DNA of 64,000 nucleotides from Selenomonadaceae bacterium. GTDB taxonomy: Bacteria; Bacillota; Negativicutes; Selenomonadales; Selenomonadaceae. The stretch spans positions 1-64,000 of the forward strand of contig JAFWFO010000014.1 of the NCBI GenBank assembly GCA_017515635.1, read 5' to 3'. Positions 51,786 through 59,367 of the stretch are shown here, one piece after another. The notes below the pieces were generated by a model. It saw only the letters and a list, made by a program, of their open reading frames with translations. It was not told where the DNA came from and did no database searches. Both the position numbers and the translations under genes were made by a program. Position 1 is the stretch's first letter, and the number at the start of each line of letters is the position of its first letter.

Positions 51786-53855
51786 ATGTCTGCACAAAGC
51801 GTAATAAAAAATTTTATGTCCGTCCTGGATTCGACAAGCAAACAGGGCACGGCGGCACTTGACGAGGCTGTTGCGGCTGTCTCGAAATTCAAAAGCTGGT
51901 CTGAATTGGTAAACACAATGGCGGCGGATTGCACGGCTTACGGTTCCGACGGCGACGGCTTTTTGAAAGATTGTTGCGGTATAATTCTTGACAATAACGA
52001 CACGGGCGCGATAACCGGCTTGGACGCGGGCGGCGGCGTGACGAAAACCGCTGAATCAATCGTCCCCGAAAACGGCTCGTGGAGCTATCCGACTTCGACG
52101 AGTTTCAAAATTCAAGGCTTGACTGTCAACGTCCCCGAACAAAGCACGTTGAGCGAAAGCGCACAATGGATTGTCGGCGCGCTGTACACGTGGTGGATTG
52201 GCGAAAGTTTGTCGCTGATAAAATCGTCTTACGGTTACAGCTTCAACGAATCGGGCACGACCGTCAAAGAGTTGACGATTTCATTTTACGATAGTACCGA
52301 CGGGAAAATGGCGGCGTCGTTTTACAGCAGCGGGCAAAAATCTTCGGAACTTCAACTGCGAATCAACCTGAACTATTTCGGCAACATTGACACGACGGAT
52401 CCGAACGGTATAGGCTCAAGCGCGGCTTTAAATTATCTTGACCGCACGATTGCGCACGAATTGGTTCACGCGGTGATGAGCGCGAATGTCGACTGGTACG
52501 CGAATTTGCCGACGTTTTTCAAGGAAGGTTCTGCGGAACTTGTTCACGGCATTGACGATAAACGTTACACGACGATAAAAAATTTGTCGACGAGTCCTTC
52601 GACGTTGAAGAGCGCGGCGACTTCAGGCAGCGGCGTCAATTCTTATGCGGCGGGTTACATTGCTCTGCGTTATTTGGCGAAACAAGCTTCCGAAGGACGC
52701 GACCCGTCGACTTCGATAACGCCGACGACTCCGACGACCGACGACACAGTTCCGGCCGATACAGTTCCGGCCGACACAGTTCCTGCATATACAGTTCCCG
52801 CCGATACAATTTCAACGGCAAGCACGAATTTTGACGGCGTTACGCTGAAAGTTTCGGGCGCGATTGATTCGGACGTTTTCTTGAGTGAAACGAATCCTTT
52901 CACGGGCGAAATAAATTCTTTGGGCAATGCGGCGGCCATCGTCCTCGACGCTTCCGAAATGACGACGGCGCATTTTCTCGGCGGCAACACGAATAACAAT
53001 TACATTATCGCGGGAAATGCCGGTTCGACGACGTGGGGCGGTGCTTACGGCAACGATACACTGCAAGGCGGCGCGGGCATCGATAATTTCTGGTACTTGA
53101 CGGGCAACGGACAAGACACGGCGATTAATTTCGCGACGGGCACGGCGGGCGACGTGATGAGTTTTATCGGCGGCGGCTTGGCGGTTATTCTTCGCGACGG
53201 AAATTATTTATCCGCGCTCATGACGGACGGCGGCTCGTTCGCGGCAGTCACCGACAATGCAACCGCTGACGTTGCGATTAATTTTTCTTTCGACGGAGCA
53301 AATATTTTTTCGGCAAAAGTCGGCAATACGAACGCGACGAACAATTTCACTTACGAAGGCGACGACAAAATTTATCTCGGCGGGAATTTTTCCGACACGG
53401 TGAACGTCTTGACGGCGGGCGCGGCAGTCAACCTTGACGGCGGAAATTTTTCAAGCGTCGAAGTTTTGAACGCGGCATTTTCGGGCGGCGCAAATGTTTT
53501 GTTCGGAGATGTGGCGGCAAATGAAATTTACAGCGGTGGCAACGGCTCGGTACTTTGGGGCGGCGCGGGAATTGCGGACGACATTTTAATCGGCGGCACG
53601 GGCGCAGATGTTTTCATGTACGGCGCGAACGAAGGCAACGACGTTATTGTCAACGCGGAAGATGACGACGTAATTAATTTTTATAACGCTACGCTTGCCG
53701 ATGTGACTTTCGCGCAGGAAACCGAAGGCGGCATGTTAATCGGCGTCGGCTCAAATGTTTTGGCGATTGCAGGCACGAACAACACGGCTGTTACTTTCGC
53801 GGACGGCTCGTCACTGCGTTACAATCGCGCCGCAAAAGTTTGGACGAACGTATAA
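51786..53855 (+). CDS. Second secreted zincin-like protein with RTX-type C-terminus
   Basis: 689 residues, ATG at 51786 with GGAGG. No Sec signal. The N-terminal 300 residues parallel the protein at 24540, including ESIVPENGS, LDRTIAHELVHAVMSA (HELVH at about residues 224-228) and FFKEGSAELVHGIDD, whose Glu is a candidate third ligand. A linker of tandem TVPAD-type pentapeptides lies near residues 320-340. The C-terminal part has GSTTWGGAYGNDTLQGGAG, VLWGGAGIADDILIGGTG and a closing module that ends ADGSSLRYNRAAKVWTNV. Probably exported by a type I system and active on surface or host proteins (inference). Confidence 0.8.
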   Translation: MSAQSVIKNFMSVLDSTSKQGTAALDEAVAAVSKFKSWSELVNTMAADCTAYGSDGDGFLKDCCGIILDNNDTGAITGLDAGGGVTKTAESIVPENGSWSYPTSTSFKIQGLTVNVPEQSTLSESAQWIVGALYTWWIGESLSLIKSSYGYSFNESGTTVKELTISFYDSTDGKMAASFYSSGQKSSELQLRINLNYFGNIDTTDPNGIGSSAALNYLDRTIAHELVHAVMSANVDWYANLPTFFKEGSAELVHGIDDKRYTTIKNLSTSPSTLKSAATSGSGVNSYAAGYIALRYLAKQASEGRDPSTSITPTTPTTDDTVPADTVPADTVPAYTVPADTISTASTNFDGVTLKVSGAIDSDVFLSETNPFTGEINSLGNAAAIVLDASEMTTAHFLGGNTNNNYIIAGNAGSTTWGGAYGNDTLQGGAGIDNFWYLTGNGQDTAINFATGTAGDVMSFIGGGLAVILRDGNYLSALMTDGGSFAAVTDNATADVAINFSFDGANIFSAKVGNTNATNNFTYEGDDKIYLGGNFSDTVNVLTAGAAVNLDGGNFSSVEVLNAAFSGGANVLFGDVAANEIYSGGNGSVLWGGAGIADDILIGGTGADVFMYGANEGNDVIVNAEDDDVINFYNATLADVTFAQETEGGMLIGVGSNVLAIAGTNNTAVTFADGSSLRYNRAAKVWTNV

Positions 53856-53867
53856 AAATTTTTCCTG

Positions 53868-54980
53868 TCATATCTGCGGGATTTGATTCATCAAAAATTT
53901 TTTGTCGACCTTGCAAGATTCGTTCAAAGGCAACGCCTTAACGAAAATAATTTCTCTCGGCAATTCGGCGGGCGTCAAAGCTTGCCGAATTCTTTTTTTG
54001 TCCGCGTGCCCGACGACGTAAGCAACAAAATTTTCGCCGCGAATTTTGTCGGGAACTTTCACGACGGCAACGGATTCAATCCCGTCAATCGTTAAAAGTT
54101 TTTGTTCGACGGAGGACGCAAAAATTTTCACGCCGCCACGATTGATGAAATCTTCGCCGCGCCCGAAAAAAATCAGCTCGCCGCGTTCGTTGATAAAGCC
54201 CGCGTCACCGACCGTGCAGGGATTTTCGACGCCGACAACTCGATAGGGCGTGTCGACGTAAATCAGCCCGTCGCGCACGAAAATTTTCACGCCGTCGAAC
54301 GGTTTGCCCAAATTGTTGACTTCGCCCGCGTTTTGCTCGGAAATTTTTTTGTACGTGACGAAACTTTGTTCGCTTGAGCCGTAATACAAAATCAAATCTG
54401 CGGCGGGAAATTTTTTCAGCAATGACAGACTTTGACTTTCCGTCAGAATTTGCGAACCCGTAAAAATTGAGCGGATATTTTCAAGCGGCTCACCAACCGC
54501 AAGCAATGACAATTTCGTCGGCACAAGATAAATTGCTGTCGTGTCGTTCAAAAGTTCAAGCCATCTGCGCGGAGAAAAAATTTCGCTCGTGACGATTGAG
54601 CCGCCCGCGTCCAGCGTCGCAAGGAACGTGTTCAAGTTGCCCGTGAAAGTCAAACTGCCGTGCATGAAAAGTTTCGTCGCGGAGTCGACACGAAAAATTT
54701 TGTTCTGCGTCGGAAAAAAATTTGCCCAACTCTCGAACGTCCTGCGAAAAGTTTTCGGCGCGGAAGTTGATCCGCTCGTCGCCACGTCAAAAATATTCGT
54801 CGGATTATTTTTTTGCTCGACGAAAAAATTCACCGCTTGCGAAAAAAATTTCCCGCCCGCGTCGGAATTGTCGACGGCGTTCAGAAATTCGCGGAAAGTT
54901 ATCGTGCGCTCGTCAATCCGTAAAAAAATTTTGTCGCCTAAAGTTCCGGTTCGTATCTTCAACAAGTCATAAAAGTTCAT
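53868..54980 (-). CDS. AMP-forming acyl-CoA ligase-like protein (short)
   Basis: 370 residues, well below the 480-550 usual for the adenylate-forming (ANL) family. The P-loop is DVATSGSTSAPKTFRR, A5-type YYGSSEQSFV, A7/A8 VGDAGFINERGELIFFGRGE, and the C-terminal catalytic Lys is in LNESCKVDKKFL. Much of the N-terminal subdomain is missing, as in MenE-like short members. It should activate a carboxylate with ATP and CoA. It overlaps the thiolase gene by four bases, so the two share a pathway with the MaoC-like gene. The substrate is unknown. Confidence 0.78.
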   Translation of the reverse strand: MNFYDLLKIRTGTLGDKIFLRIDERTITFREFLNAVDNSDAGGKFFSQAVNFFVEQKNNPTNIFDVATSGSTSAPKTFRRTFESWANFFPTQNKIFRVDSATKLFMHGSLTFTGNLNTFLATLDAGGSIVTSEIFSPRRWLELLNDTTAIYLVPTKLSLLAVGEPLENIRSIFTGSQILTESQSLSLLKKFPAADLILYYGSSEQSFVTYKKISEQNAGEVNNLGKPFDGVKIFVRDGLIYVDTPYRVVGVENPCTVGDAGFINERGELIFFGRGEDFINRGGVKIFASSVEQKLLTIDGIESVAVVKVPDKIRGENFVAYVVGHADKKRIRQALTPAELPREIIFVKALPLNESCKVDKKFLMNQIPQI

Positions 54981-56116
54981 GTCAACGCCTCAACCAAAAT
55001 TGCTTCACCGGTGCCGCCCGCGCCCGCGATTGACAGCAAGCCCAAGCCGCCCGAAATTTTCAGCGACGCAAGCAGATGAATCATCAAAATTGCGCCGCTC
55101 GCGCCGTATGGGTGTCCGTAAGCCAACGCGCCGCCCATCGGATTAAATTTGTCGATTAAATTCGGGTGCGCCCGTTCAAACAGCACGTCAATCACCGCGA
55201 ACGCCTCGTTAAATTCGATTGCCGAAAGTTTTTCGTAAGTCAAGCCGTTTCGCGCCAAAAGTTTATCGGCAACAACCTGCGCGCCACGCGGAGTTTCAAG
55301 CGGATTGACGCCGCCCGTTGACACGTCAAAAATTTTCGCGACGGTTGATAATTTTTTTTCGCGCAGAAATTTTTCAGACGCCAACACGACAAAAGCCGCC
55401 CCGTCATTGATTCGGCACGCGTTGAAGGCAGAAATTTTCGTGTCGGTTCCCAACGGCAACGGCGCACGCTCAATCAGTCGGCGGGAAATATTTTTTTTGA
55501 TTCCCGTATCTTCGCGAACGCCCGCAATTTCGACAATGTAATCGCGCAGATTTTCAATCGACTTTGCCGCCCGTTGGTGACTTCGCACAGCCCACGCGTC
55601 GAGTTCGGCTTTGGAAATATTTTCGGCGTCCGCGACGCGTTGAGCACCTTTGAGCATGGCAAGCGCGTCGAATTCGTTCGGGGAAAATTGCGCCGTCCGA
55701 TAACCGCCCTGCACTTCGACAGCCGTCAAATTAAATCGTTCGTCGTTCGGGTGATAAACGCGCAACGGTTGCAACGATGAACTTTCCGCGCCGCCCGCAA
55801 TAATCACGTCAGCAAGCCCGCAAGAAATTTTCGCGTAGCCGATTGCGATTGACGCCGCGCCGCCGGCACATTGCCTGTCGACGGTCAAAGCCGCCGTTGA
55901 TTCGTCGAAGCCCGCGATTAAAGTCATCAGCCGCGAAATATTTCCGCCCGTGCCGACAGCATTGCCGCAAATAATTTCGTCGACATGCTCCAAAAAAAAT
56001 TTTTGACGCAGAGCCTGCAAGACTTCCGCGCCAAAAATTTCGGGACGCAAAGATTTAAATTTCGTGCCGGCCGTGACAATCGGCGTTCGCAAGCCGCCCA
56101 AAACATAAACGCTCAT
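54977..56116 (-). CDS. Thiolase-family protein lacking the second catalytic Cys
   Basis: 379 residues, thiolase length. The nucleophile Cys is in VDRQCAGGAASIAIG near residue 85, and FNEAFAVID and GGALAYGHPYGASGA carry the Asn and His of the active site. The C-terminal motif, usually CIGGGMG, reads AGAGGTG, so the Cys that acts as general base or acid is replaced. This occurs in SCP2-thiolase-like and other condensing relatives. It may still do thiolysis or condensation by another mechanism, or only bind acyl-CoA. Middle gene of an overlapping three-gene operon. Confidence 0.8.
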   Translation of the reverse strand: MSVYVLGGLRTPIVTAGTKFKSLRPEIFGAEVLQALRQKFFLEHVDEIICGNAVGTGGNISRLMTLIAGFDESTAALTVDRQCAGGAASIAIGYAKISCGLADVIIAGGAESSSLQPLRVYHPNDERFNLTAVEVQGGYRTAQFSPNEFDALAMLKGAQRVADAENISKAELDAWAVRSHQRAAKSIENLRDYIVEIAGVREDTGIKKNISRRLIERAPLPLGTDTKISAFNACRINDGAAFVVLASEKFLREKKLSTVAKIFDVSTGGVNPLETPRGAQVVADKLLARNGLTYEKLSAIEFNEAFAVIDVLFERAHPNLIDKFNPMGGALAYGHPYGASGAILMIHLLASLKISGGLGLLSIAGAGGTGEAILVEALT

Positions 56117-56619
56117 AAAATTTCTCCCGAAACTTTTTTGACGCCCGCGCTCATCAGCTCGAAATTTTTATCGCCGACAAGCGACAACGGTTCGCCCGCC
56201 GTGACGAAATTTTTAAATTTGAGTTTCAGCCCCGCGCACGACGAAAAATTTTCATCAGACAGCAAAGTTTCCAAAATCAGCAGTGCGGGAACAATCGGCG
56301 GGTTAAAGCGGTGAATTTCATTTTTGTCGCCGACGGATTCGACGAAATCCAAAATATCCGACGCCGTGAAGACGCGCCACGTTTTTTCCGCCGACTGAAT
56401 TCGGCAACCGAGAGCGGCAGTAACTTCGCGCCGAGGACGAATCATCTTGAGCAAAATTTCTGCGTCGTTTGAACTTGCCCGAAGCAAAGTCATTGACGAA
56501 TGTGCACGCAAAATTTCTGCGCCCGCCGAAAAATTTCCGCGCTGAAATTTCAGTTCGATTATAACGTTGTCGACGAACTGCCCGAACGCCGAAAATTTTC
56601 TTGCAAGGTCTCTAATCAT
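56113..56619 (-). CDS. MaoC-like hotdog-fold protein
   Basis: 168 residues from the ATG at 56619 (GGAGG 7 nt upstream). The C-terminal half has the MaoC pattern TASDILDFVESVGDKNEIHR (Asp/His catalytic pair, D-x-N-x-I-H), IVPALLILETLL and FKNFVTAGEPLSLVGD. The N-terminal half (RDLARKFSAFGQFVDNVIIE) is less clear and may be a second hotdog. Members hydrate enoyl-CoAs or bind acyl-CoA. It is the first gene of the operon with thiolase and ligase. Confidence 0.65.
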   Translation of the reverse strand: MIRDLARKFSAFGQFVDNVIIELKFQRGNFSAGAEILRAHSSMTLLRASSNDAEILLKMIRPRREVTAALGCRIQSAEKTWRVFTASDILDFVESVGDKNEIHRFNPPIVPALLILETLLSDENFSSCAGLKLKFKNFVTAGEPLSLVGDKNFELMSAGVKKVSGEIL

Positions 56620-56679
56620 TACGCCGCCTCCACTAGCCGCGATTATAGCGGAATTGGCTTGCAAGTCAACAATGCAAAA

Positions 56680-56706
56680 AATCCCCGCCGAATTGACGGG
56701 GAAATT
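56680..56706 (-). terminator. Terminator of metY
   Basis: CCCCGTC-AATT-CGGCGGGG-type hairpin followed on the minus strand by ATTTTTTG. Confidence 0.8.
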
Positions 56707-56724
56707 TATTTGCGAAAAATTTTT

Positions 56725-58014
56725 TCAGAGAGCCGCGAAACCTGTTTCCAAGTCGGCAATGATGTCGTCGATGTGTTCCGTGCCGATTGACAGACGAATC
56801 GTCGACGGAGTAATTCCCGACGCCAAAAGTTCAGCCTCCGTCATTTGCGAATGCGTGGTTGAGGCGGGGTGAATGACAAGCGATTTCACGTCCGCGACAT
56901 TTGCGAGCAACGAAAAAACTTTCAGGTTGTCGATAAATTTTTTCGCGGCGTCAGCTCCGCCCTTAATCTCAAACGTGAAAATCGAAATGCCGCCGTTCGG
57001 GAAATATTTTTCGTAAAGCGCGTGATCGGGATGATTTTTCAGCGCGGGATGATTGACTTTGTCGACTTTGGGATTTTTCGCGAGGAAGTCAACAACTTTC
57101 AACGCGTTGGCAACGTGACGTTCGACGCGCAACGATAAAGTTTCGACGCCTTGCAACAAAATAAACGCGCTCAACGGAGAAATTGCCGCGCCCATGTCAC
57201 GCAACAAAATTGCCCGAATGTAAGTCACGAAAGCCGCGCCGCCGAGAGCTTCGTAAAAATTGACGCCGTGATAACTGGGATTTGCTTCGGTCAGTTGCGG
57301 GAATTTTCCCGACGCCGCCCAATCGAATTTGCCGCTTTCGACGATAACGCCGCCCAAAGTCGTGCCGTGTCCGCCGATAAATTTTGTCGCGCTGTGGACA
57401 ACAATATCCGCTCCGAGTTCAAACGGACGAATTTGATACGGCGTGGCAAAAGTGTTATCGATAACGAGCGGGATTTTGTGCTTGTGCGCGATGTCGGCGA
57501 CGGCTTGAATGTCAATCAAAGTTGCGTTTGGATTGCCGACGGATTCAATGAAAATAAATTTCGTGTTGTCTTTAACTGCCGCCTCGAAAACGTCAACGCC
57601 TTTGGTCGGGTCAACGAAAGTCGTTTTGACACCGAACGCGGGCAAAGTGTGTTCAAACAGATTGAAAGTCCCGCCGTAAATCGTCGTTGCCGCAACAATG
57701 TGATCGCCCTGTTGAGCGAGAGCCTGCGCGACGTAAGTGACGGCAGCCGCGCCGGAAGCGACAGCCAGTGCCGCCGTGCCACCTTCAAGAGCCGCGATAC
57801 GTTTCTCGAAAATTTCCTGCGTGGGATTCGTCAAGCGTCCGTAAATATTGCCCGCCTCTTTGAGCGCGAACAAATCCGCCGCGTGTTGGCAGTTGTTGAA
57901 AACGTAAGATGTCGTTTGATAAATCGGGACGGTGCGAGCACCTGTGACGGGGTCGGCTTGTTCCTGTCCGACGTGCAGTTGAAGCGTCTCGAATTTGTAA
58001 TTGCGTTCGTTCAT
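56725..58014 (-). CDS. metY: O-acetylhomoserine aminocarboxypropyltransferase (sulfhydrylase)
   Basis: 429 residues, typical MetY length. Start MNERNYKFETLQLHVGQEQ; PLP-binding Lys in VVHSATKFIGGHGTTLGG near residue 210; other marks are YGRLTNPTQEIFEKRIAALE, LVIDNTFATPYQIRPFELGA and VKSLVIHPASTTHSQMTEAE. It makes homocysteine from O-acetylhomoserine and sulfide. It is monocistronic with two upstream promoters and a hairpin-forming leader, which suggests control by methionine or cysteine status, though no known riboswitch was recognised. Confidence 0.96.
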   Translation of the reverse strand: MNERNYKFETLQLHVGQEQADPVTGARTVPIYQTTSYVFNNCQHAADLFALKEAGNIYGRLTNPTQEIFEKRIAALEGGTAALAVASGAAAVTYVAQALAQQGDHIVAATTIYGGTFNLFEHTLPAFGVKTTFVDPTKGVDVFEAAVKDNTKFIFIESVGNPNATLIDIQAVADIAHKHKIPLVIDNTFATPYQIRPFELGADIVVHSATKFIGGHGTTLGGVIVESGKFDWAASGKFPQLTEANPSYHGVNFYEALGGAAFVTYIRAILLRDMGAAISPLSAFILLQGVETLSLRVERHVANALKVVDFLAKNPKVDKVNHPALKNHPDHALYEKYFPNGGISIFTFEIKGGADAAKKFIDNLKVFSLLANVADVKSLVIHPASTTHSQMTEAELLASGITPSTIRLSIGTEHIDDIIADLETGFAAL

Positions 58015-58017
58015 TGT

Positions 58018-58076
58018 GATACCTCCATTAATGCCGAAAAGCCCGCAAACTCAACCGTAGCTGAGCTTACGAGCTT
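58018..58076 (-). promoter_or_regulatory. Structured 5' leader of metY
   Basis: The minus-strand leader starts with an outer stem AAGCTCG/CGGGCTT enclosing CTCA...TGAG, then TTTTCGG and the GGAGG site. A hairpin at the very 5' end followed by a short T-run can serve as attenuator or stabiliser. It does not match the SAM riboswitch consensus sequences I know. Confidence 0.35.
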
Positions 58077-58078
58077 TC

Positions 58079-58107
58079 TTTATCGAATCACTCATAATTA
58101 TTGTCAA
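58079..58107 (-). promoter_or_regulatory. Proximal metY promoter
   Basis: On the minus strand TTGACA (58102-58107), 17-nt spacer, GATAAA (58079-58084). Confidence 0.55.
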
Positions 58108-58116
58108 GTTGTGCGC

Positions 58117-58145
58117 ATGATAAACAATCTGTTTTTCGTTGTCAA
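58117..58145 (-). promoter_or_regulatory. Distal metY promoter
   Basis: On the minus strand TTGACA (58140-58145), 17-nt spacer, TATCAT (58117-58122). It is a better match than the proximal one and lies in tandem with it. Confidence 0.6.
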
Positions 58146-58194
58146 GCAAATTTTAAGCAAGAAAAAATCGCCGACCAAAGCCGACGAGTTTTTA

Positions 58195-58230
58195 CTTTTA
58201 ATCTTTTGATCTCATGATCTTTTGATCTCC
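58195..58230. repeat. Octamer repeat GATCAAAA at the end of a coding region
   Basis: On the minus strand GATCAAAA-GATCATGA-GATCAAAA-GATTAAAA. The fourth unit supplies the stop codon of the exported protein. Confidence 0.6.
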
Positions 58231-58794
58231 AAACGGCACGTCTTCACCAAACGCGAATCGATAGCCGACTTTAAAACATTCCTGCAGAAAAATTTTGTCC
58301 GCCTCATTCTCAACGTTCGCCAAATCGTTTTTGTCGTTTGGTTTGGCGGAATTGTAAAACTTTCCGTTGACGAGGCAAAATTTCTGGTGTGTGGAACTTG
58401 CGTTACGCGGAGAAAGTTTTTTACTTATCGGAAAAATTTTTTGCTCCCAAACTTTAGAGCCGTCCTCATTGGTTTTGACTTTGATTGAATACCTGTCGAG
58501 GAAAAACGGCAAGTCATTATAAAACGCCACGAAAACATAATTTTTATCGCCGGGCACCCGCGCAGGGTCATCGGCGGCAAGTTCTTTGCCGTCCGAAAGT
58601 TCGCGCATTTTTTGTTCAAAGGCGTCTGCCTCGTCCCAGTCGCTCTTAAGCGTGATTTCTTTGCCGGTTTTAGTTTTTTCGGTTTTCGCGGTAAGTTTTT
58701 TATCGGGCTTGAATTTCGGCAGGTCGTAAGCTTGAACCGTGCCGCCCGTCAAAATAAAACCGATAAGCAATGCCGCAGAAAATTTTTTCAACAT
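58198..58794 (-). CDS. Exported protein of unknown function (198 aa)
   Basis: The N-terminus LKKFSAALLIGFILTGGTVQAYD is a signal peptide cut near residue 22. The mature part is Lys/Asp-rich: ITLKSDWDEADAFEQKMREL, YVFVAFYNDLPFFLDRYSIK and FCLVNGKFYNSAKPNDKND. I do not recognise the family; the W/FYNDLPFFLD stretch suggests a small periplasmic beta-rich protein. The last codons and stop come from an octamer repeat (GATCAAAA). It lies 6 nt after the YopX-domain gene and is probably co-transcribed. Confidence 0.65.
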   Translation of the reverse strand: MLKKFSAALLIGFILTGGTVQAYDLPKFKPDKKLTAKTEKTKTGKEITLKSDWDEADAFEQKMRELSDGKELAADDPARVPGDKNYVFVAFYNDLPFFLDRYSIKVKTNEDGSKVWEQKIFPISKKLSPRNASSTHQKFCLVNGKFYNSAKPNDKNDLANVENEADKIFLQECFKVGYRFAFGEDVPFGDQKIMRSKD

Positions 58795-58800
58795 GGCTCA

Positions 58801-59286
58801 TCACTCCGAGGCGACAAGTTCCGGCTCAAACGTCTGTTGCGGCAGGTTTTCTTCTGCGCCGTTTTTTTTTGGGACGACGGAATCATTGACGACAAGTTCG
58901 GGATTTTCAAACCGGTTACCCATGATTGTTAATTTCCAATTTTGCATGTCGTAAAGCGATTGTTTGATATTGTTGCCGCAGTTGACGACAAAACAACCGT
59001 TGTGGAACTCCACGACGCCGATACGCCCGTCTTCGGCAAAGATAATATCGTCTTCGTAAATTTCTTTGCCGGTGCTGTCGACGAGACCGGTGAATTGCCC
59101 GATAGTCTTCGAGTCAACGCGATAGCCTTCGTAGCCGTTCTCGTAAACAAAAATGTGCGCTTGCGGACCGGGGTCGCCGTAAGTCCCGCGCTTCAGATAG
59201 AAACCATAGATCCAAACGCTCTTCATTTCGCCGCTGAATATTTGAAAAGTTTTTAAGCCGCGATATTTGATTTCACGTTCTGCCAT
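58801..59286 (-). CDS. YopX-domain protein
   Basis: 161 residues. It starts with REIKYRGLKTF and has WIYGFYLKRG, VDSKTIGQFTGLVDSTGKEI then YEDDIIF and a closing MGNRFENPEL, the full pattern of YopX proteins of phage SPbeta and many Firmicutes prophages. The last 25 residues (VVPKKNGAEENLPQQTFEPE) are extra. YopX function is unknown. No other phage gene is nearby, so this is either an isolated remnant or a domesticated gene. Confidence 0.85.
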   Translation of the reverse strand: MAEREIKYRGLKTFQIFSGEMKSVWIYGFYLKRGTYGDPGPQAHIFVYENGYEGYRVDSKTIGQFTGLVDSTGKEIYEDDIIFAEDGRIGVVEFHNGCFVVNCGNNIKQSLYDMQNWKLTIMGNRFENPELVVNDSVVPKKNGAEENLPQQTFEPELVASE

Positions 59287-59331
59287 GAAAGGACACCTCC
59301 GACTTCAACAAATCCAAATTTCATGCCCGCA

Positions 59332-59359
59332 ATTATAACACCCAGAAAAAATTTTTCCA
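59332..59359 (-). promoter_or_regulatory. Promoter of the YopX gene
   Basis: On the minus strand TGGAAA (59354-59359), 16-nt spacer, TATAAT (59332-59337), about 45 nt before the start. Confidence 0.5.
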
Positions 59360-59367
59360 CAGGGTTT

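Noticed and set aside
58018..58076. Known SAM riboswitch upstream of metY
   Set aside because: The leader is under 60 nt and does not contain the conserved SAM-I, SAM-II or SAM-III core sequences I know; kept only as an unassigned structured leader.
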